Source of the DNA: Liolophura sinensis
Taxonomy: Eukaryota > Mollusca > Polyplacophora > Chitonida > Chitonidae
DNA: 64,000 bases
NCBI RefSeq assembly: GCF_032854445.1
Contig: NC_088301.1
Location: 56,618,512-56,682,511 of the forward strand
Reading direction: 5' to 3'
The translations under genes and the position numbers were made by a program. How positions within the stretch are numbered: the stretch's first letter is position 1; each line of letters starts with the position of its first letter. The notes under the pieces are model-generated. The model was not told the DNA's origin. It worked only from the letters and a program-made list of their open reading frames with translations, and made no database searches. Below are positions 36,546 to 49,100 of this stretch, in pieces.

Positions 36546-36867
36546 ATATCATAAAAAGCGACCCAAGCAAACAAAACAAAAAGCTATATGTGTAGTGGAT
36601 TTGCAAGAAGGTGTGTTGCTTGTTAGTTGACCATTTCCATATAGCATTTTACCTCGCATTACTTTTCATTTTGAGAGAGTTGTAAAGCACTGTTTGAGAG
36701 ATTTATCATGGTGGCTTATTTCGTCGAATACGTTGTTACGGAAGCCGTACCAGCGCAAACGCCATGCCAACGTATCACTTCAGTCCGTTACCATTACAGT
36801 TGTGCTAGCGCATATTTGCGCACGCTTGATGCATGCCTGTGCTTCACAGTCCGCTTCCCCAGTGCCT

Positions 36868-37048
36868 GGCGTGCTAGCGCAGCAAAATGACCCAGGAGCC
36901 TCTCGCCATGTGGGTTTCTTATCTGGCCTTTCATGTGAAAGTCTGTCAGCAACCTGTTGATGGTTGTGGGTTTCCTTCATAATGCTGGAGCCGCATACGT
37001 GAGATATTCTTGAGTACGGCGTAAAACACCAATCAAATAAATAAATTC
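36868..37048 (+). mobile_element. SINE family A, internally deleted copy
   Basis: GCGTGCTAGCGCAGCAAAAT and CCCAGGAGCCTCTCGCCATG (head), then a jump past the B box to the body, ending GAGTACGGCGTAAAACACCA plus ATCAAATAAATAAA. Just upstream (36709) a GC-richer open frame runs into the SINE; I could not assign it. Confidence 0.7.
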
Positions 37049-37199
37049 TATACCTTATAAGGACTGCTATCCTGTGGTGGTATATGGGTATCCGCAATGC
37101 TTATGATTTACAGCAAGGAGTAGGGAAAAAAAAGGTAGATTGCACTGTCTGTTCAAAGAGGGTGTTTCTTGTGGCATGCTCTAAATGGGCATCTGCTAG

Positions 37200-37245
37200 C
37201 CCAACATGGCTCCACCTAGAGTGAGCAAAGGTGGAGCCATGTGGG
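37200..37245. repeat. Strong hairpin (17-bp stem)
   Basis: CCCAACATGGCTCCACCT at 37200-37217 is complementary to AGGTGGAGCCATGTGGG at 37229-37245 with a single-base bulge and an 11-base loop. Weak pairing continues outside (TAG / CTA). Probably the centre of a small fold-back element. Confidence 0.6.
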
Positions 37246-37299
37246 ACTAGGCATACGCCAAGTAAACTCATAAAGTTTGAAAGCAATTGGTGAACTATC

Positions 37300-39399
37300 T
37301 GTACATCAGGTCTGCGAGTAGGTGAAGCTGTGAAAATCTCTGTAGGAAATATCGCTTACATCAAAATACCTTCACATAGGCCTTCTTTGGGTGTCTCGAT
37401 AGATCTAATGAATATTGTTCATTGATTATATAAGTATAACTTCGTTCAAGGAAATATTCAGTTCAATCAGACAACTAGTGTATAGGCATTCACGCACCAC
37501 GTGTGTATTCACATGCCGCTTGTAAGATGGCAGGCGATACGACATGCCGGAGCGCTCCTAACGTACAATACAGTCAAAGTGGTCAATTAGTCCTGAATTC
37601 CGACCCTACGCACGTGGGGAACAATTACACGGTTAGTTAGAGGCTATGTTTGGTCAGGCGGAGGTGGTTTGCTGCATGGCCCGGTCACTGAACACAGAAG
37701 CCACACTGTCAAATTCGGTGATTTTAAAGGCACCACCGACGCAAGAGCTCAGGGACAACAGGCCGTGTTAACTGCTTCAGTTTAAACACGCCCATACACT
37801 GTGATCATACCCGTTAACTCGAGAGATAACTTAAGAGCCTCCGACAATTATCCTCTTGTTCTAGAGTTATCTTTGTCAGCCGGGCCTATATATACCCCGA
37901 AAAGTAAGGGGGTTGAACGGATTGTTGCATTCCGCCGGTGTATGGGATGAGGACGATCTATGGCCCGTTCCACCACGCGCACGTGGCGCTACGTTCACGT
38001 AACCACCATTTGGCGATGTAATGCCTACTGTATTGCGCCGGGTTGTTCGAAAGTGTATTAGCTAGTACTGGTAATAAGTATAAAAGCAGAAGTTTTAGTT
38101 CATATTTAATATATATTGGTACACACTTTTTTCAGGCTAAGTAAAGAATTGAAGACTTGTGTTCAAGTTAAATCTGGTATTAGGTTTTAAACCACTTTTG
38201 AACAACCGGTCCCTGGTGTTTAAGATTGTATACCTTAAATTTGTTTGTATAACCAGCATTAACCGATAACAAACGTTTCAAATTGTTTGCAAAGTGTGCT
38301 TCTCGATGAAACAGACTTTCAGGGCTAAATACACCCGGTCCAAATGTGGATCATCCATTTAGCTGAAGATGATATTCCGCTTCTGTTTTTGTAGAAGAAT
38401 TGCTTGCTGTGTAGTGTAGGCCTGTTCTAGTCCTGAACCATCACTGTATATGTAGTGTAGTGTCCAACGGTACCCTATGTATATGGGGTATGTAGCCTAT
38501 ATAGTTTAATCGCCGCGTCTGTGGGTTTACAAAAATACAAAACAAACCGTACAATGCACGAAAATACACCCTCTGCCATAAGCACGTTTTGTGTTTACAA
38601 AGCCCTGTAACATTGACTTTGAATAAACGTGTCAAGGTCAACGAATAATGAGAGGAATTCTGTATTTTCGTTAAATTACTTAAGGACTTCAATAACATTT
38701 TTACACTCCTGACAGGCATGTATGATACGATAAATCTTGATTTAAAGAGATAGATGTAATAATTCAAGAAGGCATGTGGCACGTCATTGTCTACATGTTG
38801 GAACTTTTCTCACGCAGACGTCCCGACTGACCATCCAATAAAAGGACCCCCTGAACCTTGATGTTTATTTGTGCTTTGTCTTTCCAAGAACTTTAAAACC
38901 CTGAGAAATATTTATAAAAGTAATACATTATATTCCTTATTATCTATCTTTTCCGTTAAGTTGCACATAGGCAATTGTAGTACGGTACTGGTATGCTATA
39001 TTGTTGATTCGGCACCGTGTTCGTCACATACAGTATATATCCTAAATATCACATAAACTTTCTTTAATGGACGGAACATATTTCATTCCCGAATTTCTAC
39101 TGGATGATTGATTCCATCGACAACCAGTATCAGCCAGTGAGCTATAATATGCTGTCGCCCTGTTAACCAACGTACATGGATCTATGTGTGATGCCCTCTG
39201 GTCATACGAGAGAAGACTGAGTCCAGTTCCTCTGATACCAACTTTGCTGGTGACCACAATCTTCGAGTTTTCTCACAGCTTATATACGCCGCATCTATGC
39301 TCGTATACGTGGATAATTCCATGCTCCAATCGATCCCCTCTTTAACTCCAGTCATATTTGAAATGTAGCTGGCAACGATAATTACCCTTCAGGTCTTAA
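37300..39399. other. Intergenic DNA, partly CpG-rich, no gene recognised
   Basis: About 37500-38060 is noticeably richer in CpG than the surroundings (CACGTGGGGAAC, CACGCGCACGTGGCGCTACG) and could hold a promoter, but no exon with a recognisable product follows within 2 kb on either strand. The remainder is AT-rich with short open frames only. Confidence 0.4.
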
Positions 39400-39921
39400 C
39401 ATAGTTTAAGATTGGGTCAACGATACCTTTATCGACATCCCTATGGTTCGTCTATAGATCACCACTATACAGTGTACAATGGAAACAGAAATCGGCAGTT
39501 GGCGTTCATAGATGTGCCGATGTCCAGAAAACAAACGCACTCGGCTTCTGACCAGAACCTTTATCATTACTGTAACCACTCACCTCGAAACAAGACAAGA
39601 ATTATCAACTCGAGTACACACCAAGCGAGGGCAGATTCCTCTGTTTCCAAGAAGAGGAGAGGTTCTGAAATTACCAATTCGTCGAATATCACGAACGACT
39701 TTTCGACCACAAAATTTGAACAAAACTCTATACTTTTACCCAAAATACCAGATCCATCAATGACAGCGACCCAAGTGTCCGCGCAACTGAATACATGTGC
39801 ACTGGAAATGTCACCAAATTTCCATACGTCTCATGCAGAAATTCCACGTGCACAAAATAAAGGATACATAGGGTATAGTGGAGGAAAGCAGGCTATCTCA
39901 TCGACCTCAACCCAAAGTTAG
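39400..39921 (+). CDS. Unassigned open frame, possible exon of a lineage-specific gene
   Basis: The frame is open for about 174 codons and ends in TAG. It lacks an ATG near its start (the first Met follows FIDVP about 40 residues in), so if real it would be an internal/terminal exon, for example after the AG at 39409-39410. The translation is hydrophilic, rich in Ser, Asn, Thr, His and Arg, with a basic patch KKRRG and no hydrophobic core, cysteine pattern or known domain. Function unknown. It could be a chance open frame: there is no supporting upstream exon, and the region around it is SINE-rich. Confidence 0.25.
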   Translation, partial: HSLRLGQRYLYRHPYGSSIDHHYTVYNGNRNRQLAFIDVPMSRKQTHSASDQNLYHYCNHSPRNKTRIINSSTHQARADSSVSKKRRGSEITNSSNITNDFSTTKFEQNSILLPKIPDPSMTATQVSAQLNTCALEMSPNFHTSHAEIPRAQNKGYIGYSGGKQAISSTSTQS

Positions 39922-40347
39922 GCCTATTATCTAGACATTACAGCGTATGTGTATTCTGCGTTGTTCAAACATTGAAACCTCTCAACATTAAAAACTTGAT
40001 GGAAAGTCTACCATTTCAGAGCACCAAAGCCGTCAAAAATATTGATGTAGAAAACAACAACATCTCCCCTTCGCTATAAAACGGACTGCACGATCTCATA
40101 AAAACAGGTTTCCTTGCAGCTAAACTCATAAAAAAACGACACCGAACTGTGACAGAAGTTTCTTGATTTTCCAATGCATAATGGGCTAATTCCTGGATCA
40201 GAACAAGCCTCTCACCCTGCGTAACCCTATATACGTTGTGTTGAAGAACTCACTGCCAATCAACTTCACCTAAACCCATTGTTATTCATAAGAATCTTGT
40301 TAATGGAGCCGTATCATATACGACTTTCTGAATGTCTTTGATTTGTT

Positions 40348-40612
40348 AGGCGTCCATGGCCGAGGGGACTAGCACACCAGTACGGCGCAATGACCCAGGT
40401 GCCTCTCACTCATGCGGTCGCTGTGAGTTCAAGTCCAGCTAATGCTGGCTTCCTCTCCAACCGTACGTGGGAAGGTCTTCCAGCAACCTACGGATGATTG
40501 TAGATTTCCCCCGTGCTCTGCCCGCTTTCCTCTCACCATAATGCGGGCCGCTGTCGTATAAGTGAAATATTCTTGAGTAGGACGTAAAACACCAATCAAA
40601 TAAATAAACAAA
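40348..40612 (+). mobile_element. SINE family A, full-length copy
   Basis: Head GTCCATGGCCGAGGGGACTA (A box), GTGAGTTCAAGTCCAGCTAA (B box), body CTCTCACCATAATGCGGGCC, end GGACGTAAAACACCAATCAA plus ATAAATAAACAAATC tail. One of the best-preserved copies. Confidence 0.85.
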
Positions 40613-42017
40613 TCTTTAATTTAATCAGTTTCTATATCACACAAAACTGTGACAGAGGTACATGGGTTCACAAATGTTGTTTATACATGTGAATATACTG
40701 GGCTATAAACAGTTCACATGTTATTTCCCTAAAACGTTTGTATTTATGGAATTTTGAAGAACTATGTATAACCTTATGGATCTCCAGAGAGATTCCCAAT
40801 GATAGTTAACTGTGTAGAACTAATTGCGGCGAATGCAGTTAGAAGTATATATATATCTTAATTTGTACTTGTCAAAGCTCTCCATATACATGTAGATGAA
40901 GGATTTTCTGTAGCATCATTGTACGTAATCGACCCATTAAAACACCACTGTATGCACTCTTTTCGATGTTATATACATAGGAGTTTGTCCATTGAATATA
41001 TGATTATAGTTAGGCCTGTATATTAACAGCGTCGATTAATGATCATGTTGCGTATACGGTACGGTTTTATGCTGAATGAATCTGGGCGGATGCAAGCCTG
41101 GGAAAGGGGGTGTCTGTAAACAGGAAAGTTTTCATCACGGATACAATACTTCAATATAGGAAATCATAAGCTGCATGTAGACATTTCCCTGCCACCGGCT
41201 GTACTCTCGAAGGATGTGGACTAAAGAGAGAAAATGTCAAACCTCTGACTATTTTGTACCACCAGGAGAAATATTCTTGACTAGCAGCAATCTCATGTAC
41301 ACACCAAGATTTAGGCCTACATGACCTGTGAGCTAACGTATAGAGACACGAACATGCAGCCAGGCCACCATCCACAAAGTGTTCGCAGACTAATGAGGAT
41401 ATAACTACCATGGCTACACCTGTTAAACAAAGACGTAGGCATGCATCCTGCATACGATCAACTTTACGATCGCTTTGTGCATGGGTGGTTCCCAGTGTTA
41501 GTAAATAAGTGATTTTACAAGAGGGATAATTTCAATTTTGACATTGTAAATCATCCTTATACTTGGAGAGCACTATACCAGGGTCCTGTATATGGCGTGT
41601 ACATATCTCGCCTTGTAACACTGGTTAAATCCTGTATGTTATCTGGCGATTGAAATCAGTGTCACCGGTTATTACTGCAAAAACTAGTGTGTTAAGCTTA
41701 TTCCATCAAATTCTAAATTTCAAGCGCAACAGCATGAGATACATATTTTATTATCGCCAACTTGTATATTAGCATGGTACACTATTTGAATACTGATTCC
41801 ATTCATTAGTCTAGAACATACACCTGCGTATTTCCAACATCCCTGAAAACTGTTGACTCTGTTTCTTTGCACAATTCCGTCCTAATTTCGTATCTTATAG
41901 GCCATCTTAGTTTTTAGGTAGTTTGTGTTAAACGTCGTCTTGGGAATTTACCTCGCCATTTTAATGATATTATTATTACTATTAATAATACGAATGTTTG
42001 CTTCGGCGCATAGATCT

Positions 42018-42205
42018 ATCACTTAAAGTTTTTTTTATTTTTATTTATTTATTTTCATTAATGTTTTACGCTATAGAAAACTTCACTTATACGACGGCGG
42101 CCAGCATTTTAGGGGGAGGAAACCGGACAGAGCCCGAGCCGAAACCCACGACCATCCGCAGGTTGCTGTCACACCTTTCCACATATATACGATCGGAGAG
42201 GAAGC
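42018..42205 (-). mobile_element. SINE family A, partial reverse copy
   Basis: Reverse complement of the family 3' half: TTTATTTATTTTCATTAATG, CGACGGCGGCCAGCATTTTA, CCACGACCATCCGCAGGTTG, up to GGAGAGGAAGCTAACATG. The tRNA-like head is absent. Confidence 0.75.
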
Positions 42206-42411
42206 TAACATGTTTTATTGAAGACTTTTATTGACGAAAATGGTGAAGATAAGTTACTGAATGCATATACCTAAATTTGATTCCCAAATATTAATGCAAA
42301 CACGGTAATTTTCACCGGTATAGATTGGAGAAATATGCGAATCATGAGGTACATAACATTGTTAACATTATGTTTTCATTTTAACCCAGAATTTAATTCT
42401 GTGTTGCCCTT

Positions 42412-42745
42412 GCTGATGAATGAATGAATGCTTGGTGTTCTTCAGTCGCACGATGACGAGGAGCCATTATAGGAGTGAGTACATATATTGTGTGTTCTTG
42501 TGGCAGGGCGAGTCCATGCAGCCAAAGTGCTGCCGCCACTGAAGAATCATGTCGAAGACACCACACATGACACCTCACCCAGTCACATTATACTGACACC
42601 GGGCCAACCAGTCCTGTTTCCTTGTTCTAACCTCTCAGCGCCAAGCGAGGTAGCAACAAGTGCCTTTGGTATGACCCAACGAGGGTGTTATCCTGGGTCT
42701 CCCGACTTCGAGGCGAACGCTCTAGCGTTCTATACGTTATTGGCC
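42412..42745 (-). mobile_element. SINE family B, reverse full-length copy
   Basis: Reads in reverse from GAATGAATGAATGCTTGGTG (tail) through TGCTGCCGCCACTGAAGAAT, GGCCAACCAGTCCTGTTTCC to GGGTGTTATCCTGGGTCTCC and CGAACGCTCTAGCG (tRNA-like head). Matches 35648-36000. Confidence 0.75.
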
Positions 42746-42890
42746 CTATATAATTGTTTCACTTTCCATGGCAAATCTGTGAAGATCTGATGTTCTCAAA
42801 CACGTACAGCCTTTATATAGTGTATACTGCGATATTGGCGTGAACACCATTCACACCACGTCTGTAGCGTACTCTACTGTTGCATCGGCG

Positions 42891-42931
42891 GTAGTTTGGC
42901 GTTTGCATATATACAAAACGCCAAAACGTAG
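42891..42931. repeat. Hairpin around CATATATA loop
   Basis: GTAGTTTGGCGTTTG at 42891-42905 pairs with CAAAACGCCAAAACGTAG at 42914-42931 (TTTGGCGTTT / AAAACGCCAAA core). Weaker flanking pairing GTAGCGTACTCTAC with GTAGTATAGCGTAC extends it to roughly 42864-42941. Probably a mini fold-back element. Confidence 0.5.
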
Positions 42932-43118
42932 TATAGCGTACAGACTATTATAGTAGTCTATCTGAGCAAGGATATAAGCGGGGCCTAAAATATTGTCTCT
43001 ATGCGCAGAATGTGTGTTCACATATATGGAACCTAGAACGTATGATGCTCACCTATACTTTATATAGGCATCTTTTATTACCACTTGCCCTGGGTAGGGG
43101 TATTGATACCTGGAAGGC

Positions 43119-43140
43119 GGGGGTGGGGTGGGGGGTGGGG
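43119..43140 (+). other. G-quadruplex-forming run
   Basis: Four G-runs of 5, 4, 6 and 4 separated by single T residues, an ideal short-loop G-quadruplex motif. In intergenic DNA, about 3 kb upstream of the next gene. Confidence 0.8.
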
Positions 43141-43149
43141 ATAATAAAT

Positions 43150-45550
43150 GTATATATGCTTTAGTTTTTCTTCAACTCATGTGCAGCCTAGATAGTGTGT
43201 GAATAAACCCAAGAGTTTAAGTCGGATATCAATGTATAATTAACCCTATATATACCTGCATAAATTATGGGTGATGTAGGATGGTGACAAAAGACATCGA
43301 CAGAAAAGTGAAAAACACTCTTGAAAAGTTCATGATTACGTGCATAGCACGACCTTGTGGTGATTGCATGCACTACACTGTAAGTTCGTGAATAACAGAT
43401 GTACTTGTATAGGTTGATATATCCCCTCTCTTCTAAAAATATGCATGCATAAAAGTCATATAAAATGCTATATGTAACACAAGTATACAGGTCCAATCTA
43501 AATAGTATATGACCTGCGAAAGATATACCTGTGGTTATATACAGGGGCCATGTCACATCGAGGCAGATATATATCGTCAGGCAATTAAGATAACAGACAA
43601 GAGGACTAATTTAATTTACTTATATCGTTATACTCTTCAGTCATCTGCAAATGAGGGTACAGGCAATTAAATCAGCCAGGCAGTCCCTGTGCCCTATACC
43701 TATTCTACCTTTTGCATGCCGTCATATAAGTCTACATACTCGAGATGTGCATGTTTTGGAGGACAGGGAAATAGCAGGTCTCGTGTTAATGTGTTAATGT
43801 TTTGACATTAGATTTGTATCAACATGTCAATCATCATTGCGCTTCATGTGACACGACATGGGAATATGACATGTGTGGAGATGGTGATATTCAGTAATAG
43901 AGAATTAAGGCCTGTTTAAATGCATATATACACTGTAGGACGTAATATGTCATAATACACTATACGTACATGTGCATATAGGTGTAAGTCAAAAGTATAT
44001 AGTGACCTTCGTACAGAAGCATATAAATGTATGCTTAGTTTGTATACATATGCCTGAAACAAGATTCATGCCGTAAATATGTATATAGCCGCATGGTTGA
44101 TTACCAGACTGTGCCAAGAAAAACATATGCAAGACATCGGGGAATAAAATTGGATATGTATATATACACATCACATATTAAGGTCTGGGCTTTATTTCAA
44201 TTTTTTGATGAATTACACCGTATGGGTAAGATTTTATTGAGTGGAAGAAACCTGGCAGGTGCGTGGGAGGAAAACATTACAATTTGGTAGGTAAGCATGT
44301 AATACCTGACAGATCTAATGGTGGATCACATATAAAGATGATGATGATAATTAAATGCATGTTTTTATTTTACAAAAATGCTAATATAAAGAATAGCTTT
44401 ACTTTTATCGCCAAGGAATTTTAGTGAGATACTATACACATGCATATATATGCGGATCAGTGAAAGTTTTAAAGTAAACATACAAGTATAAGTCACATAC
44501 ATATGTGCCGTGCCTAATTAACAGATGTCGACCTGTCTACACAGAACTTAGTACGCTAAACGCATAGCAATACACCACTTATCTATAGACACGCCAAATA
44601 ATGAATGGTACTGAGGGTGCATGTTGTAACTTACTGCACTAGGCAAATATTTTTGACAACAATCATGGATTACGAGAATGTCATAACATCCGGGCTTTGT
44701 TGCATATATGGGTGGCCCTAGCACGATCTAAAATGGGCGTTTTTCCTTTTTCCGTGTAGCCGTGACAGAATATGACACAAAGATCATTGTTTATGAGAAC
44801 TGGGGTGCTTGGAGATAATTTAAAGAAACTATGTACGTTTGTCAATGCATGTGTAGTGATTATATGGAGCACCTGAATAGTGGACGTCTTGGATGCGAAC
44901 CTGGTAGATTTGGCCTGGGTAGAGCCAAGTTTATGTACGCCTTCTGTTTACATGCATGTACGCGGCGTGCTCCCCGTCGCCGTTTCTGCTACATGTACCT
45001 ATATGTTAGTTATTTTCACATGCACCTATATGTTAGTTATTTATATAGGTGACGCATCGTGACGTCCAAATTGGACTGTTTAATGAATGTGACCATTAAC
45101 ATGCAATTCTTAGACGTATTGCGATCACCTCTTGCTGTGACGTGCCTAAATATATATTGATATGTATCCATGTTAGTCATATTAGCAATCACGTGTCTGT
45201 TTCATATAGTGCACTTCATTTAGCCTGCAAACGAGTTTAAAGGTGGACTAATTGACCTTTCTTGTCATATAACGTGATAGTTAAAGGGAGACATGTAAAG
45301 CTTTATTTTAATTGATACTATAAGTTAATTGTTGGACCTGTGGTATGTTCTGTGCCTGCCTTACATGATTGTAATACGAACGTAGGCATTGCCTTACCGA
45401 TGTTGCACATGTTATGTACGTTTGGTTTGGATACCGATTCACACTGCTGACTTAATACTCGTACACATAGGCTTGAAAACTGTCGGGCATTGTTTTGGTT
45501 AAATTGTCAAGCGGCCCCAGGTCATTGTTTTATGTAGCAGACAAGGATTG
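43150..45550. other. AT-rich intergenic DNA, nothing recognised
   Basis: Short open frames only, dense in ATATAT and ACATGTAC-type words. No conserved peptide, RNA gene or family A/B SINE was seen apart from the short tandem duplication at 44991-45043. Confidence 0.5.
44991..45043 (+). repeat. 26-bp tandem duplication
   Basis: Two copies of ACATGYACCTATATGTTAGT plus TATTTW, at 44991-45016 and 45018-45043, differing at two positions. Confidence 0.8.
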
Positions 45551-45599
45551 CCAGGAATTCGAACCTAGGCTGGAAATTTGATCCCTGGGACATCGCCCA

Positions 45600-46112
45600 A
45601 TAGTGACGCTGATACGAGCCTATCGGACTTCAGCAACGGTGTGTCCCTTCCTGCGTTCAGCCAACGGGAAGTTCCCGTACGAGGACGTCCTGCTTCCATC
45701 GATAAAAGAGAAACTTTGGCGCGGCAGTCTTAACCCGAGACTTCACTCTTGATAAACGCATCTGCGAGTCACTTCGCATCATCTTCAGGTTTTCGAATCT
45801 TGTCTTAATTGACTTTTCAAATTCATTTGTAAGACCTGTTCGCGTAATTTGTATACGTTTGTTTTTAATGCAGCTGTGGTTTCCATGTGGGCATTAAATT
45901 AGCTTTGGAGTAGATTGCATAACAAGGCGCTCATTATACGAGCCTTTCTCTTGACTGCAACTCGACCCGCGGCCTTCAAGTGGCACATTGGTGCGGCCCC
46001 ACTGTGTGCTAACAATCGCCCCACGCGGACGCCATAGCTCCGATACAGCAGTGACTCAAGTCCTTCACAGGACTTTCATGTGAACTCGTCTGGAAATATA
46101 CCATAAAAAATC
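45600..46112 (+). promoter_or_regulatory. Likely promoter and 5' UTR of the D8C sialomucin gene
   Basis: GC and CpG content rises here (CCCACGCGGACGCCATAGCT near 46020; GTCAGTCTTAACCCGAGAC-type sequence near 45725) compared with the AT-rich DNA to the left, ending at the start codon in the context AAAAAATCATGG. The exact transcription start is not visible. Confidence 0.4.
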
Positions 46113-49100
46113 ATGGCAATCCGTGGTTTCTACACCTATAAGGTTTTCATCATTGCGATGGGTAAGTACCTTACAAAGCTTGGGTTTAATAAATATTCCA
46201 TAAGAATAGATAACCGCGACGATCTGTAATGTTTAATTACATATGCGCAATTGTCGATTTAGCTCACATATCAGACTAAGCACGTTGGTGTAGAGGAAAT
46301 GCTAGGGCTTAGGCCTATAAGTATATACAAGCTACTAGTATATTAAGAATCTAGTTTTGAGTCGTGAAATCCATCAGCCAGTTTTGTTAAAGATAAAAAA
46401 AAGTTGCTTAAATACTTTTATGATCTACGTCTACCAAATTTGTCAGCAGTCAACCAGTCGTCGTTCTTCTTTTTTAACTTAACTTGATTCGTTCTTGTTT
46501 TGACATGTATGCTGTACACGACATTGTGTAAATGCCTGGGTTCCATTAGTGATCAGTGCTTACCCATGTGCCCCTGAACATCTTTTATAGAAAAGATCCA
46601 GGAAATGTACATTTTTTATGCAACTTTGACTCTCGTTCTGTTACTTATACGTTCATGCGCATGGGTCAGATGAGGTCTTTACACCACACAGGTATATACT
46701 CTTTAAACCTTTTGCACCTTCACAGTTTGTTATGCTTTAGTTTATTTTCAACTATAATTTTGCTCATTATTAGATCCTGATGGACTTTTTCCATGTGCAA
46801 ATAATTTACCAAATTTTTGTGGACAAATTCGTCATAATCCAATGTACGTAATCCGGTGCTAAGTCCGTTAGTGCAACAAGTGTCTCAGAATTTTGATGAC
46901 CACATTTCGGATTATTTATAACTTAGGACACACTATCGCTGACACTCCCTATCATACCCTATATATAGTACATGAATATATACAGTCATCTCATGGTTTA
47001 ATTACATTTGCAATAGAATAGGCCTTTGATTTTCTTCACCTCACCTTAATTCAACCATGTACCTAATCTGTCTTCTCTGTCTCTTCTTTTACTGTTTTTT
47101 AACAACGCTCCTGTGGCTAAGTGCTGCGTATCAGTATAGAGTTGATTTATTTTACTGTGCAGGTTAGATACCGTATTCATATGAGACGGTGAAATATAAT
47201 CATCGCCAGGTATAGACTGTTGTACCGAATGCATGGTGGTTACAACATTTAGGGTCAAATTGGCACAAAAATACCGTTTCCCCAAGAGCGAAATTTTTAG
47301 TTGTAGCTCACTCATAATTTATGTGGATAAATATCGGTGTTGACTCCAATGATGTAAATGCTACACAAATAAAATTTCAATCGTCTTCCAGAGCATAGAA
47401 TCGGTAGTTTTTTTACCCCAGCTGCTAGTACCAATATTCAGAGAATTTGTACCCGAGGATGAGACATTGAAATTATGTATACAATGGTGCATAATATGGT
47501 TAGGTGTGTTTTGAAAATACGAGAGTACCAAAGGTTGACATGCCGGTGTCAGAAGGATTGGGAAGTACGCGTGTGTGCTTTGGGCGAGTCAGCGATAACC
47601 CATTGACCCGTACTTCGTTGTGGCGCTGGGATGAAGTACCCAATTCGGCTAAACTCTCATGGAATTAGTTATCACAACAGTAGACGCTGGTACCATTGAG
47701 CCATTTTTTGGAAGAGAAGGGAGATATGTGTTCCAGACAGAAAACATCCCAATTCATGCAAAGATTCATTCTTAATCACACTGTACTAATACCATGTAAA
47801 AACTAAAGAGAATCTTGTCTAGCACTGACAAGGTTGGGTCATCCGGTATATCTATATGACCGCTCACAAACCACTTCCGCGCAGACTATTTCCGCTCCAG
47901 CTCATATCTTGCAAAATAAATGTCTGTATGCTAATGGTTCACTTATACATGACTTGTATGCATGGGAATACCTTATATTATATATATTGGTTAATAGCAC
48001 AAACGAAAGTAATCGACTCTCTGTCGTCCTCTATATTTGCAATAATTCCACTTGCCAATGTGCAGATGTATGTAAGAGACATTGTATATCAGAATTTGGG
48101 CATACTTCCTCCTCGCCAGTCAGGTTTTATTAGTTTACAGACTTAACGTTTTAGAAAGTTTACTGGAAAATGGTACCGACTAATGCAAATATCAGCTTGG
48201 GATACTTCAACTTCCCATTGTACTTACAATGATATGCGTGTATGTCTATTCATATGGGGTATACGATGGACATCTTTTCGTAATAATGGACACAATTAAA
48301 AAGTTAACTTCTGGACCATACACTCTTGCTGCATATTTTAGTGTTAAGCCATTTGATGTTATCACAATCCGGCTAGTGGTGTTGACAGCCTGGAACCCTG
48401 ATGGCGACCGGGACGTCAGGGGCGCACAAGGCTCAAATGACATACGACCCTGTTAATTCGCCATTTAGACAGGATCGAGGCGGCATGGTCCAGATGGTTT
48501 TTGTTCATCTGATCATCACTATTTGTTGATAGTATCAAAAGAGAGCAGATGACCTCTCGTCATGCGGCCTGTGTCACTCTTTGTTTGCTTATCAAATATT
48601 TAAAACATCGCAAACAAGCTTACTTGCGCTGATGATGACGGATGTTGGGTGCAACCCAGAGGTTAACAAGAATTCTGTATAAACTATGTCCTGTCGCTGA
48701 AACAACGTTCTGGATAATCACCGAATCAGAGAATGCATCCATAGTTTATACATGCCTTTTTGCATTCAGTCATTGTAAATGTATAAAAATGTCACCAAAA
48801 TTCCTAGATAATGTCAAGTTAAAATGAGATCTTCAACAAAATGGTGTTTTGTGAGGTTTTAAATGATGTTTTACTTCGTACACAACTCTTTATTGTTGAA
48901 ATATGAAAAAATGTGCATAGCATATACCCAAACAATATGCATCTTTTATATTTAAGTGAATCATCAGTTAAGATTTATATATAGGGTGTAAATAAATCTA
49001 CCGCCCTTCGTCAGCTAACAGGAAGCTTTTTTGACACAGAACAACTCCTCCATGCAGCAAGATCTGCATTCGAACAGGCGACCCCAAATTCTCGTGGGTC

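Noticed and set aside
38441-38782. Minus-strand open frame of 113 codons
   Set aside because: Hydrophobic, irregular composition with no motif; no supporting exons.
42393-42790. Open frames on both strands over 42.4-42.8 kb (also 35721-35990)
   Set aside because: They lie within family B SINE copies.
43188-43556. Minus-strand open frame of 122 codons, the longest in its area
   Set aside because: Composition is Tyr/Ile/Cys-rich as in translated AT-rich noncoding DNA; no conserved motif or splice context.
48370-48480. GC-rich patch with open frames on both strands, considered as an exon of the sialomucin gene
   Set aside because: No in-phase acceptor and donor pair, and exon 1 to exon 2 already join perfectly across it.
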